NCBI GenBank assembly: GCA_937901455.1
Contig: CALDIA010000189.1
Coordinates: 1-7,819 of the forward strand
DNA: 7,819 nucleotides
Source of the DNA: an uncultured Bacteroidales bacterium
Lineage (GTDB): Bacteria > Bacteroidota > Bacteroidia > Bacteroidales > WCHB1-69
Direction: 5' to 3'
A program made the translations under genes and the position numbers. Below, in pieces: positions 1 to 6,461 of this stretch (its first letter is position 1; the number at the start of each line of letters is the position of its first letter). The notes beneath the pieces were generated by a model. That model worked only from the letters and a program-made list of their open reading frames with translations. It ran no database searches and was not told where the DNA came from.

Positions 1-194
1 ATGAGTTTTTGAGGGTTGGTGACCACCTTGCTCAATAGCCAATCCCGCCGCGCCAGGATGTCCATTTTCTCGCTCTCGAAGTCGCCGTGGTGCCTTGTGG
101 CGACGGCAACCCAGATGGCTTTTGCCGCAACCACCAAAAGGATGACGGCAAGGCAAATGAAGAGGACTTTCAAAGATGTTTTGATTGAATGCAT
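1..194 (-). CDS. N-terminal part of a membrane-anchored protein of unknown function (3' end outside window)
   Basis: The reading frame starts at the ATG at 194-192 and stays open for 64 codons to the window edge. The protein begins MHSIKTSLKVLF, followed by a strongly hydrophobic run of about 20 residues (roughly 8-31, ICLAVILLVVAAKAIWVAVA). A charged segment (RHHGDFESEKMDILARRDWL) follows. This is the pattern of an uncleaved N-terminal membrane anchor, or possibly a signal peptide without a clear cleavage site, with the rest outside the cytoplasm. Base composition is GC-richer than the operon just upstream, suggesting resident chromosomal sequence. The start lies inside the 3' end of the WYL/CFI-box gene (25 bp overlap), and I see no separate promoter. 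The overall look resembles uncharacterised Bacteroidales membrane proteins, but the fragment is too short to assign a family. The plus-strand frame over the same bases appears to be an antisense shadow. Confidence 0.6.
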   Translation of the reverse strand, partial: MHSIKTSLKVLFICLAVILLVVAAKAIWVAVATRHHGDFESEKMDILARRDWLLSKVVTNPQKL

Positions 195-793
195 TTGATG
201 AGATAATCAAGCACTTGGCGTATTGAATTGTTTATGCTTTCTTTATTTCTAAGCACTTTTACCAATGTTGGAGATATAGCATAATAAAAGCGAATAAAAA
301 CTTTACCAAAAACGGATTTTGCAAGTACATCGTCTCGGTACTTTCTCAGTATTATCACTTTTGGATGATTATAATCGCCATATGCCATTGTCGCTATATA
401 GCAACCTTCTTTAGAAGAAGTCGAATAACTACTTGTAGCTTTTGATGGTGAAGAAGAATGGCTGGTGCTTGAACCACCAACATGACTGACGGAAAACCCA
501 GAATAGGAATTGTAAGAACTCTCACTCACCAAATCTTTTGGATTTTTCACCAATGGGCCATCTGGCAAAACTCGGATACTTTGAATCCTATCAATCTTGA
601 AATGCCTGTCCTCTCCACGCAAATGGCAAAAGCCACTAATATGGTCGTTCTCGTAGCCATAATCCTCGTAGTCGTTACAATACGAAATATTGCTGACACG
701 CCTTCTTGATCGTGTTCCATCGTATTTGACATACTCAATTTCAATGTCCTTACCTGTTCTTATGGCTCTATCTATTTCAGTCCGTATTGACAT
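170..793 (-). CDS. WYL-like domain / Ser-rich linker / CFI-box C-terminal domain protein
   Basis: This 207-residue protein has three visible parts. Residues about 10-77 resemble a WYL-type beta-barrel: a strand IEIEYVKYDG, then basic RSRRRV, then GFCHLRGEDRHFKIDRIQSIRVL, which is the usual 'x-C-x-L-R-x-x-R-x-F-x-x-D-R-I' ending of WYL domains. Residues about 90-128 are a Ser/Tyr-rich, probably disordered linker. Residues about 130-185 match the CFI-box C-terminal domain: CYIATMAYGD, then VIILRKYRDDVL, then GKVFIRFYYAISP. WYL domains are known as ligand-sensing parts of regulators, including regulators of defence loci. No helix-turn-helix is present here, so a transcription-factor role is not supported; signal sensing within the operon is an inference. 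The CFI-box has no established function that I know of. The gene begins 8 bp after the TerB-like gene and ends inside the next gene, so its last few codons may come from flanking DNA. Confidence 0.8.
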   Translation of the reverse strand: MSIRTEIDRAIRTGKDIEIEYVKYDGTRSRRRVSNISYCNDYEDYGYENDHISGFCHLRGEDRHFKIDRIQSIRVLPDGPLVKNPKDLVSESSYNSYSGFSVSHVGGSSTSHSSSPSKATSSYSTSSKEGCYIATMAYGDYNHPKVIILRKYRDDVLAKSVFGKVFIRFYYAISPTLVKVLRNKESINNSIRQVLDYLIKCIQSKHL

Positions 794-801
794 TTGAATT
801 G

Positions 802-1131
802 TCAGAGTTGTTCTGAATTAATTTGGCAAAACTCACAAATATCTTTATAGGCAACGCGCTCATTCTCTTCAACCACTTCATCGGCTAAAATCATACGTTT
901 CATAAAATCCGCATAATGAAGCTTCTGCTCTTTGTTCATTGCTTTCACAATTGAAAGACTCGAAAGCGTGTTGAACGATCCGACTTTAAAATGGTCTTCT
1001 GGACTCAACCCAAGTTCTTCTTTTACCTTTTCAAAGTAAAAAGTTTCTCTAGCGTCAATTTTTCCATCAACGCTGACTATGTCTAATAGCAATCTGACTA
1101 TAGCCATCTTTTGATTATAACTATATTCCAT
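802..1131 (-). CDS. TerB-like small protein
   Basis: This is a 109-residue all-helical protein with the features of the TerB/DjlA-N superfamily. The first half-repeat is MAIVRLLLDIVSVDGKID followed by ARETFYFEKVKEELGLS. The second is LHYADFMKRMILADEVVEENE followed by RVAYKDICEFCQI. The acidic turns VDGKID (about 21-26) and ADEVVEENE (about 83-91) sit where TerB proteins carry their metal-binding acidic residues. No signal peptide or membrane segment is present, so it is probably cytoplasmic. TerB modules are known from tellurite/stress gene clusters and from several phage-defence loci, where they are usually accessory. The gene starts 4 bp after the preceding gene and is followed after 8 bp by the WYL/CFI-box gene, so it is very probably translated from the same mRNA. 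The family call is from motif pattern only, and the precise role is unknown. Confidence 0.75.
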   Translation of the reverse strand: MEYSYNQKMAIVRLLLDIVSVDGKIDARETFYFEKVKEELGLSPEDHFKVGSFNTLSSLSIVKAMNKEQKLHYADFMKRMILADEVVEENERVAYKDICEFCQINSEQL

Positions 1132-1135
1132 CGTT

Positions 1136-2443
1136 TTATAGGTTTAGTTTCATTTGTGTAATAACATCTTTTTTTGATGACAAGAATTGTTTCTCCATGA
1201 ACTCAAACAACTCTTTCAATTTCTTTTTTGTCTTGCTGTCTTGGAATGCCTCAAAACAATTCAAAAACAATTCATAATTATTATCTGCAATTGCATTATT
1301 TAAAATAGACAATTCTTCGCTTTGAGAAAAAATATCTTCAAATAATATCAGTTGCTGATCAATTTGTTCTTTGTTTCTTTTCCTTTTAATTACACACTTT
1401 CTGAAAGCCTCTTTCCAATCATCAAGTGTAAATGCGACAGATTGATGGTTTTCTTCAGCTTTGTTATCTTCAATTTGAATATCATTTAGTGAATTCAATG
1501 TTTTCCCCAAACATGCATTTCTTAAGTTTTCATACCCCATGAAACCTCCTACCAAGGTTGCAACAACTCCAAACTCTGAAAACTTTTCTTTTGTGTCTGA
1601 TAGTTTCTTTTGCAATTCAGTTGGAAATTCTTTTTTGCAATACTCCAACAATTTTTCTTTTAAATACAAAAACAACAAAGGCACATACACACTGCTGAAT
1701 TCATCTTTTATATCACCAATTAGTTTAGCTGGTTTTCCGATTTTTCCCAACTCATCTACCATAGTGCTCCATTTGCTGTTCCCGTCCAATTCCAATATTG
1801 CCTTAGTAGAAGCCGTGTTTGCTATGGGATTATCTTGCCAACCACAAATATGTTGCTTAAAATACCACATTAACTCCTCAATGTCTAAAAAATAACCTCT
1901 TGAGTCTTGCACGTATGGTTCGTGCCTATCGTAAGTTAAAAGCATTACCCACGGATTGCGTTTTTCAGGTGGTATTTCTGCATGGGTAAATGAAAGTCTT
2001 GCGGACACACCTTCTATAACAACATTTTCAAATTCAGGGTTTGTAGAAGGTTCTAAACCGCAATATTTCCTAAAAAGGCGAATTCCCATCCTGCTATTTT
2101 GCTCACAGAAACGTGTTTTCAATTCATCATATACGCTTTCGTTCAAAAGCGTATTAATCCGCTGAAAAGGAAGCAACCCCTGATATTTTGAAAAATGTCT
2201 ATAACCATTATCATCGATAGGAATGACACTTTTAAGGCTGATAATGTCAATTTGATGGCCAATATCATTAGGATACTCCAACAGAACTCTTTCTTCGCTA
2301 AACTCAAAAGGCTCTGTTGTACTAAGAAGGCTCTCAACGGCTTTACTTATATCTCTGTTATGGCTGATATTGGTTGCAGGAACAATAATCGAACCTGTTT
2401 TAATCAGCCTTTCCAATTCGCTTTCGGTTATTATTGCTATCAT
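1136..2443 (-). CDS. Protein of unknown function, third gene of the Hsp70-helicase operon
   Basis: I do not recognise this 435-residue protein. It begins MIAIITESELERLIKTGSI. The N-terminal half (about 1-200) is mixed alpha/beta and rich in aromatic residues, with segments such as RMGIRLFRKYCGLEP (118-132) and RGYFLDIEELMWYFKQHICGW (182-202). The C-terminal half is mostly helical and highly charged (for example KRKRNKEQIDQQ, about 353-364, and KTKKKLKELFEFMEKQF, 404-420). A small hydrophobic Gly-containing stretch FGVVATLVGGFMGY (291-304) is too short and isolated to call a membrane segment with confidence. No Walker motif, nuclease triad, Cys/His metal cluster or signal peptide is apparent. 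The start was chosen as the first ATG of the frame; it lies 24 bp after the helicase stop, next to an AT-only inverted repeat. AT-rich codon use matches its operon neighbours. A substrate adaptor or effector partner for the Hsp70 or helicase is possible, but this is inference from position only. Confidence 0.75.
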   Translation of the reverse strand: MIAIITESELERLIKTGSIIVPATNISHNRDISKAVESLLSTTEPFEFSEERVLLEYPNDIGHQIDIISLKSVIPIDDNGYRHFSKYQGLLPFQRINTLLNESVYDELKTRFCEQNSRMGIRLFRKYCGLEPSTNPEFENVVIEGVSARLSFTHAEIPPEKRNPWVMLLTYDRHEPYVQDSRGYFLDIEELMWYFKQHICGWQDNPIANTASTKAILELDGNSKWSTMVDELGKIGKPAKLIGDIKDEFSSVYVPLLFLYLKEKLLEYCKKEFPTELQKKLSDTKEKFSEFGVVATLVGGFMGYENLRNACLGKTLNSLNDIQIEDNKAEENHQSVAFTLDDWKEAFRKCVIKRKRNKEQIDQQLILFEDIFSQSEELSILNNAIADNNYELFLNCFEAFQDSKTKKKLKELFEFMEKQFLSSKKDVITQMKLNL

Positions 2444-2461
2444 AATAAAACGTTTTTTATT
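2444..2461 (-). repeat. AT-only inverted repeat in the helicase-unknown gene gap
   Basis: AATAAAA (2444-2450) and its exact reverse complement TTTTATT (2455-2461) are separated by four bases, filling most of the 24-bp gap directly before the ATG of the unknown gene. In RNA this would be a 7-bp stem made only of A-U pairs, so it is weak. It could affect initiation or simply reflect AT-rich intergenic DNA. No U-tract arrangement makes it a convincing terminator. Confidence 0.3.
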
Positions 2462-2467
2462 ATTGGA

Positions 2468-3664
2468 TTAATACATGTCATCGTCGTCATTTGTTTTTGA
2501 TAAGCCAACTCTATTTGAGCTAATGCCAGTGTTTGCTTGATTCGACATCGTAATGTCTGTACAATTTGTAATGGGACTAACATAGTCGCTCATTTTAGCT
2601 GAAGAGTATGACAAAGTAAGGTTTTTGCTGCTCCTTGTTAATGCTACCATCAGCAAAACTTTGCTCTTTTCTTGGTCTGCAAGCAAATACAAGCCTTTGT
2701 CCAAACAAGGCAAATAGACATTCTCAAAATCCAATCCTTTTGCGGAATGGTATGTGGTAAGAATGATTTCCCCTCTATTATGTGCGTTTTTCAAAGAGCC
2801 GTAATCATTCAACACGCATTGCATTTTTATACTGTTGTTTGCTAAGCATGAATTCAATCTGTCAAAATTAGGTCTTCCAAATTTATTCATTACGGGTGTC
2901 CATTTGTCTTTTCCTTTTGTCACCAAAACAGAATTGGCAAAGTCTATAATAGCATCGCGCGTTGATAACAGGATAGCCGTTCTATCATGTTGTAATGAAT
3001 ACCTCTTTGCGTTCTCATAAACCCACTCCCTTTCATCCGCAAATGACGAAAACCTTCTTCTCATAATTCTAGTATTGACGCCGGTTTGGTTTATTTTACT
3101 TCTCATTCCCTCGAGGTTAGGACAAATCGCGATAGCCGCCTCAACCATTGAAGGCGTAAGCCGATAGATTATATTTTGTGCTTGCGATTGAACCGCGAGA
3201 ACCGTATGCGGGTCATCTGGTTTCATAACGGGTCGGTTATAAATGTCAAGGGAATAAATAGATTGGTTGGCATCACCAGCCGCAATAAGATATGTACATC
3301 TATTCTTTATGTTTCGTAGGGTTTGCAATGAAAGGTCTTGTATTTCATCACATATTATAAAGTCATAATGTTGATTGTCCTTCTCTAATAATTGACGTGG
3401 GGTCATCACAGGAATCCCCTCTGTGTTTAATTCTCCAAGTCCTGTGTTAAACAAGTCCCCTAAACTTTTAGTATAGGTAACGATAGCTACTTTATTATGT
3501 TGCATCTTTGCCTTTCTTGCCAAATGTGTCAAAATCACTGATTTTCCACTTCCGGGGTAACCAACAAGCCACATGTTAGTCTTTTTTAATGGCTCGTCCA
3601 TTGGCCCAATTACCCCTGTTTGACTTGGATCTAAATAATTGTATGGAATCATCCAGTTGCTCAT
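2468..3664 (-). CDS. Compact UvrD-like superfamily 1 helicase/ATPase
   Basis: This 398-residue protein carries the superfamily 1 helicase motifs in order. They are Walker A GYPGSGKS (35-42), motif Ia-like VTYTKSL (62-68), Walker B FIICDEIQD (102-110), motif III AGDANQSIY (129-137), a motif IV-like YRLTPSMVEAA (167-177), motif V TTYHSAKGLDFENVYLP (303-319) and motif VI LLMVALTRSSKNLTL (337-351). DEIQD replaces the commoner DEAQD, and ALTRSS the usual ALTRAR. Known family members hydrolyse ATP to move along or unwind nucleic acid. At about 400 residues it is much shorter than UvrD, Rep or PcrA (over 650) and leaves little room for the 1B and 2B subdomains. It may therefore be a translocase or nucleic-acid-dependent switch. 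No nuclease domain is seen. The tail (about 365-398) is polar and ends in TNDDDDMY. The gene starts 5 bp after the Hsp70-like gene, preceded by a purine-rich AAGAGAG, so translational coupling is likely. Confidence 0.88.
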   Translation of the reverse strand: MSNWMIPYNYLDPSQTGVIGPMDEPLKKTNMWLVGYPGSGKSVILTHLARKAKMQHNKVAIVTYTKSLGDLFNTGLGELNTEGIPVMTPRQLLEKDNQHYDFIICDEIQDLSLQTLRNIKNRCTYLIAAGDANQSIYSLDIYNRPVMKPDDPHTVLAVQSQAQNIIYRLTPSMVEAAIAICPNLEGMRSKINQTGVNTRIMRRRFSSFADEREWVYENAKRYSLQHDRTAILLSTRDAIIDFANSVLVTKGKDKWTPVMNKFGRPNFDRLNSCLANNSIKMQCVLNDYGSLKNAHNRGEIILTTYHSAKGLDFENVYLPCLDKGLYLLADQEKSKVLLMVALTRSSKNLTLSYSSAKMSDYVSPITNCTDITMSNQANTGISSNRVGLSKTNDDDDMY

Positions 3665-3669
3665 CTCTC

Positions 3670-5994
3670 TTATTGTTTTGAAGTTAGTAATTTTTCTTTG
3701 TCATAAATAGTATCATTTAATGTTGGTTCGCTTTCACATACTTCTCTAGCCCTTTCGTGGTCACCTGTATATTCCAATGCGGAAGCCATCCAACTATAGT
3801 CCCAATTGTGCATCTTGTTATTACGAAGCATCACATTCCACTTTTTTAGAGCATTTTCAATCAACTTCATGCCTCTTGTAGAATTACCATGCCTCTCTAA
3901 CCATCTGCCATATTCAAAAAGATGGGAGGGATCATTGTTGCCAATATCAATGGCGTGTTCCATTAATCGGACATATTCATCTTCATCTTCATTCTTTATC
4001 GTTAAGGCATAGTTAAAGCATACTGTAGCATCGTCAGGATTTTCCCGCAAAGCCTCTTTGAGCATGGGTTTTTCTCTATCATGCATACCAGCACTGCCAT
4101 AGGCAACGGCAATGTTGTTTTTTGAAATCGTATTTGGGTACATTTCATTTATTTCTTCAGAAAGTTCGGCCACTTCAAGATGCATTTTTGCGTCTTTATA
4201 AACTTTAAGCAACTCTTTTAGTGTCTCCAATGACGGTTTTTCTTTTCCTGAACGTTCGTCGTTAATCCTCTTTTGGAGTTCCAACACCTTTCTTTCAACA
4301 GTTGTCAATTCGCGATTGGCAAATGGATTGATTGGCGTTAGTGTAAAATGTTTCTTGTTGACCCATACATGACCCTGCAATACCTTATCAGGAGTAATGA
4401 CAACTTCAAATTTAACCTTGTCCCCCTTTTTATAGCCATTTTGTCGGTCTGGACATTCTATCACAAAATTCTCAAGCATTTTATTCTTACTACCAACACA
4501 GAAAGGAATTTCAATTGTCTTTTGTCCGTCATAGCTCACTTCAAATCCTTCCACGGAAATTTTTTTAGTAGGAACGGGAGTACTTGATTGAACAAGCACT
4601 CTTTCTTCATTTCCTTTCACAACAACTAAAATATCTTCACTGGTAATTGGCGTAATCACCGAATGATTTAATGCGTGATAGAAAAAACTATGCAAGGCGG
4701 CACCTTGGGAAACATGTGATTGCAAATTACGAGGAATCAAAACTTTAGATTCTTTAAAATAGCTTCTCAATGCAAATTGCAGGTAGGGATTCTTTGAACT
4801 TCCCCCTATTAACAACACATAATCAATATCATCTTTGTCCAATCTGGCTTTTTTTAAAGCAGATATTACATTTGTAAAAACGCTATTATAATCATCGTTT
4901 CTTTGAGCTATTGCATGCGATTCCTGTTTTAGGAATACTTTCATTAACTCATTAAACTGCTTATATGATATTTCAGGTTTATCCAACGACACATTCTTAC
5001 CCATTACATCAAAATTTACTGAGGTCTGGAAAACCACTTTTTCGTTGCTGTTCGACAAAAGCGGTAACTCATTGTCTTGCATCTGCAATGCGACATTCTC
5101 GCACACTTGGATTTTTAATGCCTCTGCAGCATTCATCAGTTTTTGATAGATACCTTGCTCAACTTTTGTCCTCAAAGATTTCCCCCTAAAAACGCCATCA
5201 TTTTCAGATCTCAATATTGGATAGAGATACTTTTCAGCTATGAAATGGTCTATGTCGTCTCCTCCGCACTTGCTGAATTTCGAAATGGCAATATTCTCTG
5301 AATTAAAACCTTCATCGGTAACAGACAAACCTAAAATGGAAATATCGCATGTTCCGGCACCGTAATCAAACACCAACAGTCTAATTGCGTCATTCTCTGG
5401 GATGCTGATTTCCTCGTGTGCTCTGGTGGATTCAAAGACATAGCTCAAAAATGCCGCATTAGGTTCGTCTATTAATGCCATGTGATCAACTTCTATTCCA
5501 TTTTCAATTAAAACATCCAATAAGTCTTGCCTTTGGTTTGCTTCAAACGAAGCGGGAATGCTTACAACATATTCGATTTGCCTTGGGAGTCCATTTTGTT
5601 CGATGGCCGCGTCGATTCTCTTTTTTAGATATTTAAAAAACTCTCTGGCTGCATCCTTGGGCTTAAGAATTGGATGTTTTGCTGCTTTGCCAAATTTACT
5701 ATTCGCATAAATGTCACCCTTGTCTTCACCTAATTCCATTTTGAACGACTTCCACAAATCAACTCCTTGGGTTAACTCATGTTTATAATCAGCCGCCGCA
5801 GGGCCGAAACAAATCTTATCTTCTACGCATGCGACCAGAGAAGGGATAAGGTCGGTCGTTTCCGCTCTTCCATCAGGAAATTTAGTGGTCAATGGCAAAG
5901 TATAGCATTGTATGTGATTGTTATTGTCAAGAAAGGCATACGATACAACCGTAGTAGAAGTGCCAAAATCAATTCCTACAAATGTCTTGTCCAT
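3670..5994 (-). CDS. Hsp70-family (DnaK-like) ATPase with C-terminal TPR-like region
   Basis: From the ATG at 5994 the protein has 774 residues. The Hsp70/actin-fold ATPase signatures are all visible. They are phosphate-1 GIDFGTSTT (7-15), a basic segment WKSFKMELG (81-89) where DnaK has its catalytic lysine, VSIPASFEANQRQ (144-156), IDEPNAAFLSY (175-185), phosphate-2 VFDYGAGTCDISIL (208-221, with the conserved Thr), GGDDIDHFIAEKY (244-256) and adenosine motif VLLIGGSSKNPYLQ (393-406). A short beta-type substrate-binding-like region follows (about 450-555, including SSTPVPTKK as in DnaK). The usual helical lid is replaced by a helical region (about 585-755) that looks like degenerate TPRs, for example AVAYGSAGMHDREKPMLKEALRENPDD. 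It heads the operon and presumably binds client or partner proteins, perhaps operon products. The start is uncertain: ATG 6057 in the same frame adds 21 residues, while ATG 6123 lies upstream of the predicted transcription start. Confidence 0.88.
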   Translation of the reverse strand: MDKTFVGIDFGTSTTVVSYAFLDNNNHIQCYTLPLTTKFPDGRAETTDLIPSLVACVEDKICFGPAAADYKHELTQGVDLWKSFKMELGEDKGDIYANSKFGKAAKHPILKPKDAAREFFKYLKKRIDAAIEQNGLPRQIEYVVSIPASFEANQRQDLLDVLIENGIEVDHMALIDEPNAAFLSYVFESTRAHEEISIPENDAIRLLVFDYGAGTCDISILGLSVTDEGFNSENIAISKFSKCGGDDIDHFIAEKYLYPILRSENDGVFRGKSLRTKVEQGIYQKLMNAAEALKIQVCENVALQMQDNELPLLSNSNEKVVFQTSVNFDVMGKNVSLDKPEISYKQFNELMKVFLKQESHAIAQRNDDYNSVFTNVISALKKARLDKDDIDYVLLIGGSSKNPYLQFALRSYFKESKVLIPRNLQSHVSQGAALHSFFYHALNHSVITPITSEDILVVVKGNEERVLVQSSTPVPTKKISVEGFEVSYDGQKTIEIPFCVGSKNKMLENFVIECPDRQNGYKKGDKVKFEVVITPDKVLQGHVWVNKKHFTLTPINPFANRELTTVERKVLELQKRINDERSGKEKPSLETLKELLKVYKDAKMHLEVAELSEEINEMYPNTISKNNIAVAYGSAGMHDREKPMLKEALRENPDDATVCFNYALTIKNEDEDEYVRLMEHAIDIGNNDPSHLFEYGRWLERHGNSTRGMKLIENALKKWNVMLRNNKMHNWDYSWMASALEYTGDHERAREVCESEPTLNDTIYDKEKLLTSKQ

Positions 5995-6120
5995 CGTAAA
6001 TGATCTCGTTTTGGCATTCGTAGGTGCAAGATTAGTGATGGTAAGTGCTTTTGACATATTGATATTCAAATTATTATGGTGACAATTTAGTGTTGTTGTT
6101 ATCATTAAAAATAAGGTGTG

Positions 6121-6152
6121 CAAAATTAGACAAAGTTACACATGTTTCAAAA
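6121..6152 (-). promoter_or_regulatory. Bacteroidota-type promoter of the five-gene operon
   Basis: On the minus strand a TTTG element (6151-6148, within TTGTTTTG) is followed after 19 bp by TAATTTTG (6128-6121). This matches the Bacteroidota -33 TTTG / -7 TAnnTTTG consensus with good spacing. A second box, TAACTTTG (6138-6131), lies 10 bp upstream and could be an alternative. Transcription would begin near 6115, leaving a leader of about 57 nt to ATG 6057 or about 120 nt to ATG 5994, and excluding the ATG at 6123. The promoter lies just beyond the break in the DUF1848 remnant, inside the AT-rich DNA, so the operon seems to bring its own promoter. Confidence 0.6.
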
Positions 6153-6155
6153 CAA

Positions 6156-6308
6156 TTATAGTAGTTTCACCTTCAGCCGATGGAAGAACCAGTCGGCATA
6201 AAAGGCGGGGATGTCGGTGCTGCGGCTGGCAGAGACGATGACAGGGGCTTGCGCCTCGGCCATCTCTCCGTTATCCCGCTGAATAGGTGTCTTTTGCCAT
6301 TGTGCCAT
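6156..6308 (-). pseudogene. Truncated 5' remnant of a DUF1848-family gene
   Basis: From the ATG at 6308 the minus strand encodes 50 residues beginning MAQWQKTPIQRDNGEMAEA and containing PVIVSASRSTDIPAFYADW then FFHRLKV. This is the characteristic N-terminus of DUF1848 proteins, a family of roughly 300-residue proteins with a Cys-rich C-terminus and no settled function. Homologues, as I recall them, continue after FFHRLxx with GYSAWTNPF. Here the frame becomes KLL followed by a stop at 6158-6156, and the sequence abruptly becomes AT-rich. The break is therefore near 6167. A canonical promoter at 6328-6360 still precedes it, so it was recently a working gene and a short transcript may still be made. 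No continuation of the gene is visible downstream in the window. The minus-strand frame at 6173-6376 over the same bases is a shadow. Confidence 0.82.
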
Positions 6309-6327
6309 AGGTTAATGTTTTTCTTTG

Positions 6328-6360
6328 CAAAGATACATCTTTTTCTTGACAGATTCAAAA
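6328..6360 (-). promoter_or_regulatory. Bacteroidota-type promoter of the truncated DUF1848 gene
   Basis: The minus strand reads TTTTG (6360-6356), a 20-bp spacer, then TATCTTTG (6335-6328), a clean match to TTTG-n19/21-TAnnTTTG. It lies about 20 bp upstream of the ATG at 6308, giving a very short leader of about a dozen bases. The rest of the 6309-6461 gap between the nuclease gene and the remnant holds no further gene that I can support. Confidence 0.6.
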
Positions 6361-6461
6361 TTTTGTATGTTTTCAATTATGTTGATAATGTGTCCCCAAT
6401 AGCTTGTAAGCGTAGTTGGTGTTTTGTTCTATCATCATGGTTATTCTTGTTTGTTCGTTTA

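Larger units (their letters stand above)
195..6166. other. AT-rich putative genomic island carrying the five-gene operon
   Basis: Between the broken DUF1848 gene (break near 6167) and the start of the membrane-protein gene (near 194) the DNA is visibly AT-richer than on either side. It contains a self-contained operon with its own promoter. No integrase, transposase, tRNA, flanking direct repeat or terminal inverted repeat could be seen, so the mechanism of arrival is unknown and both borders are estimates. The right border is the better supported, because it interrupts a recognisable gene. Confidence 0.55.

Noticed and set aside
16..198. Plus-strand frame of 60 codons at the left edge
   Set aside because: The opposite strand gives a far more protein-like sequence (Met, basic start, about 20-residue membrane segment, charged helix) that remains open to the window edge.
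482..744. Overlapping short frames on both strands within the WYL/CFI-box gene
   Set aside because: They are shadows: the WYL-like and CFI-box motifs fix the true frame.
1539..1895. Plus-strand frame of 118 codons
   Set aside because: It is antisense to the unknown gene, which has operon spacing and even coding character throughout; there is no promoter or family motif on the plus strand.
181..6167. Search for target-site duplication or terminal inverted repeats at the island borders
   Set aside because: Comparison by eye of sequence near 181-210 with sequence near 6150-6180 showed no shared direct or inverted repeat long enough to report; only a 6-bp TTGATT/AATCAA pair near 181-210.
6173..6376. 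Minus-strand frame of 67 codons overlapping the DUF1848 remnant
   Set aside because: It is in a different frame from the recognisable DUF1848 N-terminus and starts upstream of the predicted promoter; its translation is Pro/Ser-rich and family-less.
6373..6438. A 21-codon frame between the nuclease gene and the DUF1848 remnant
   Set aside because: It is short, has no promoter or ribosome-binding evidence of its own, and its sequence matches nothing I recognise.
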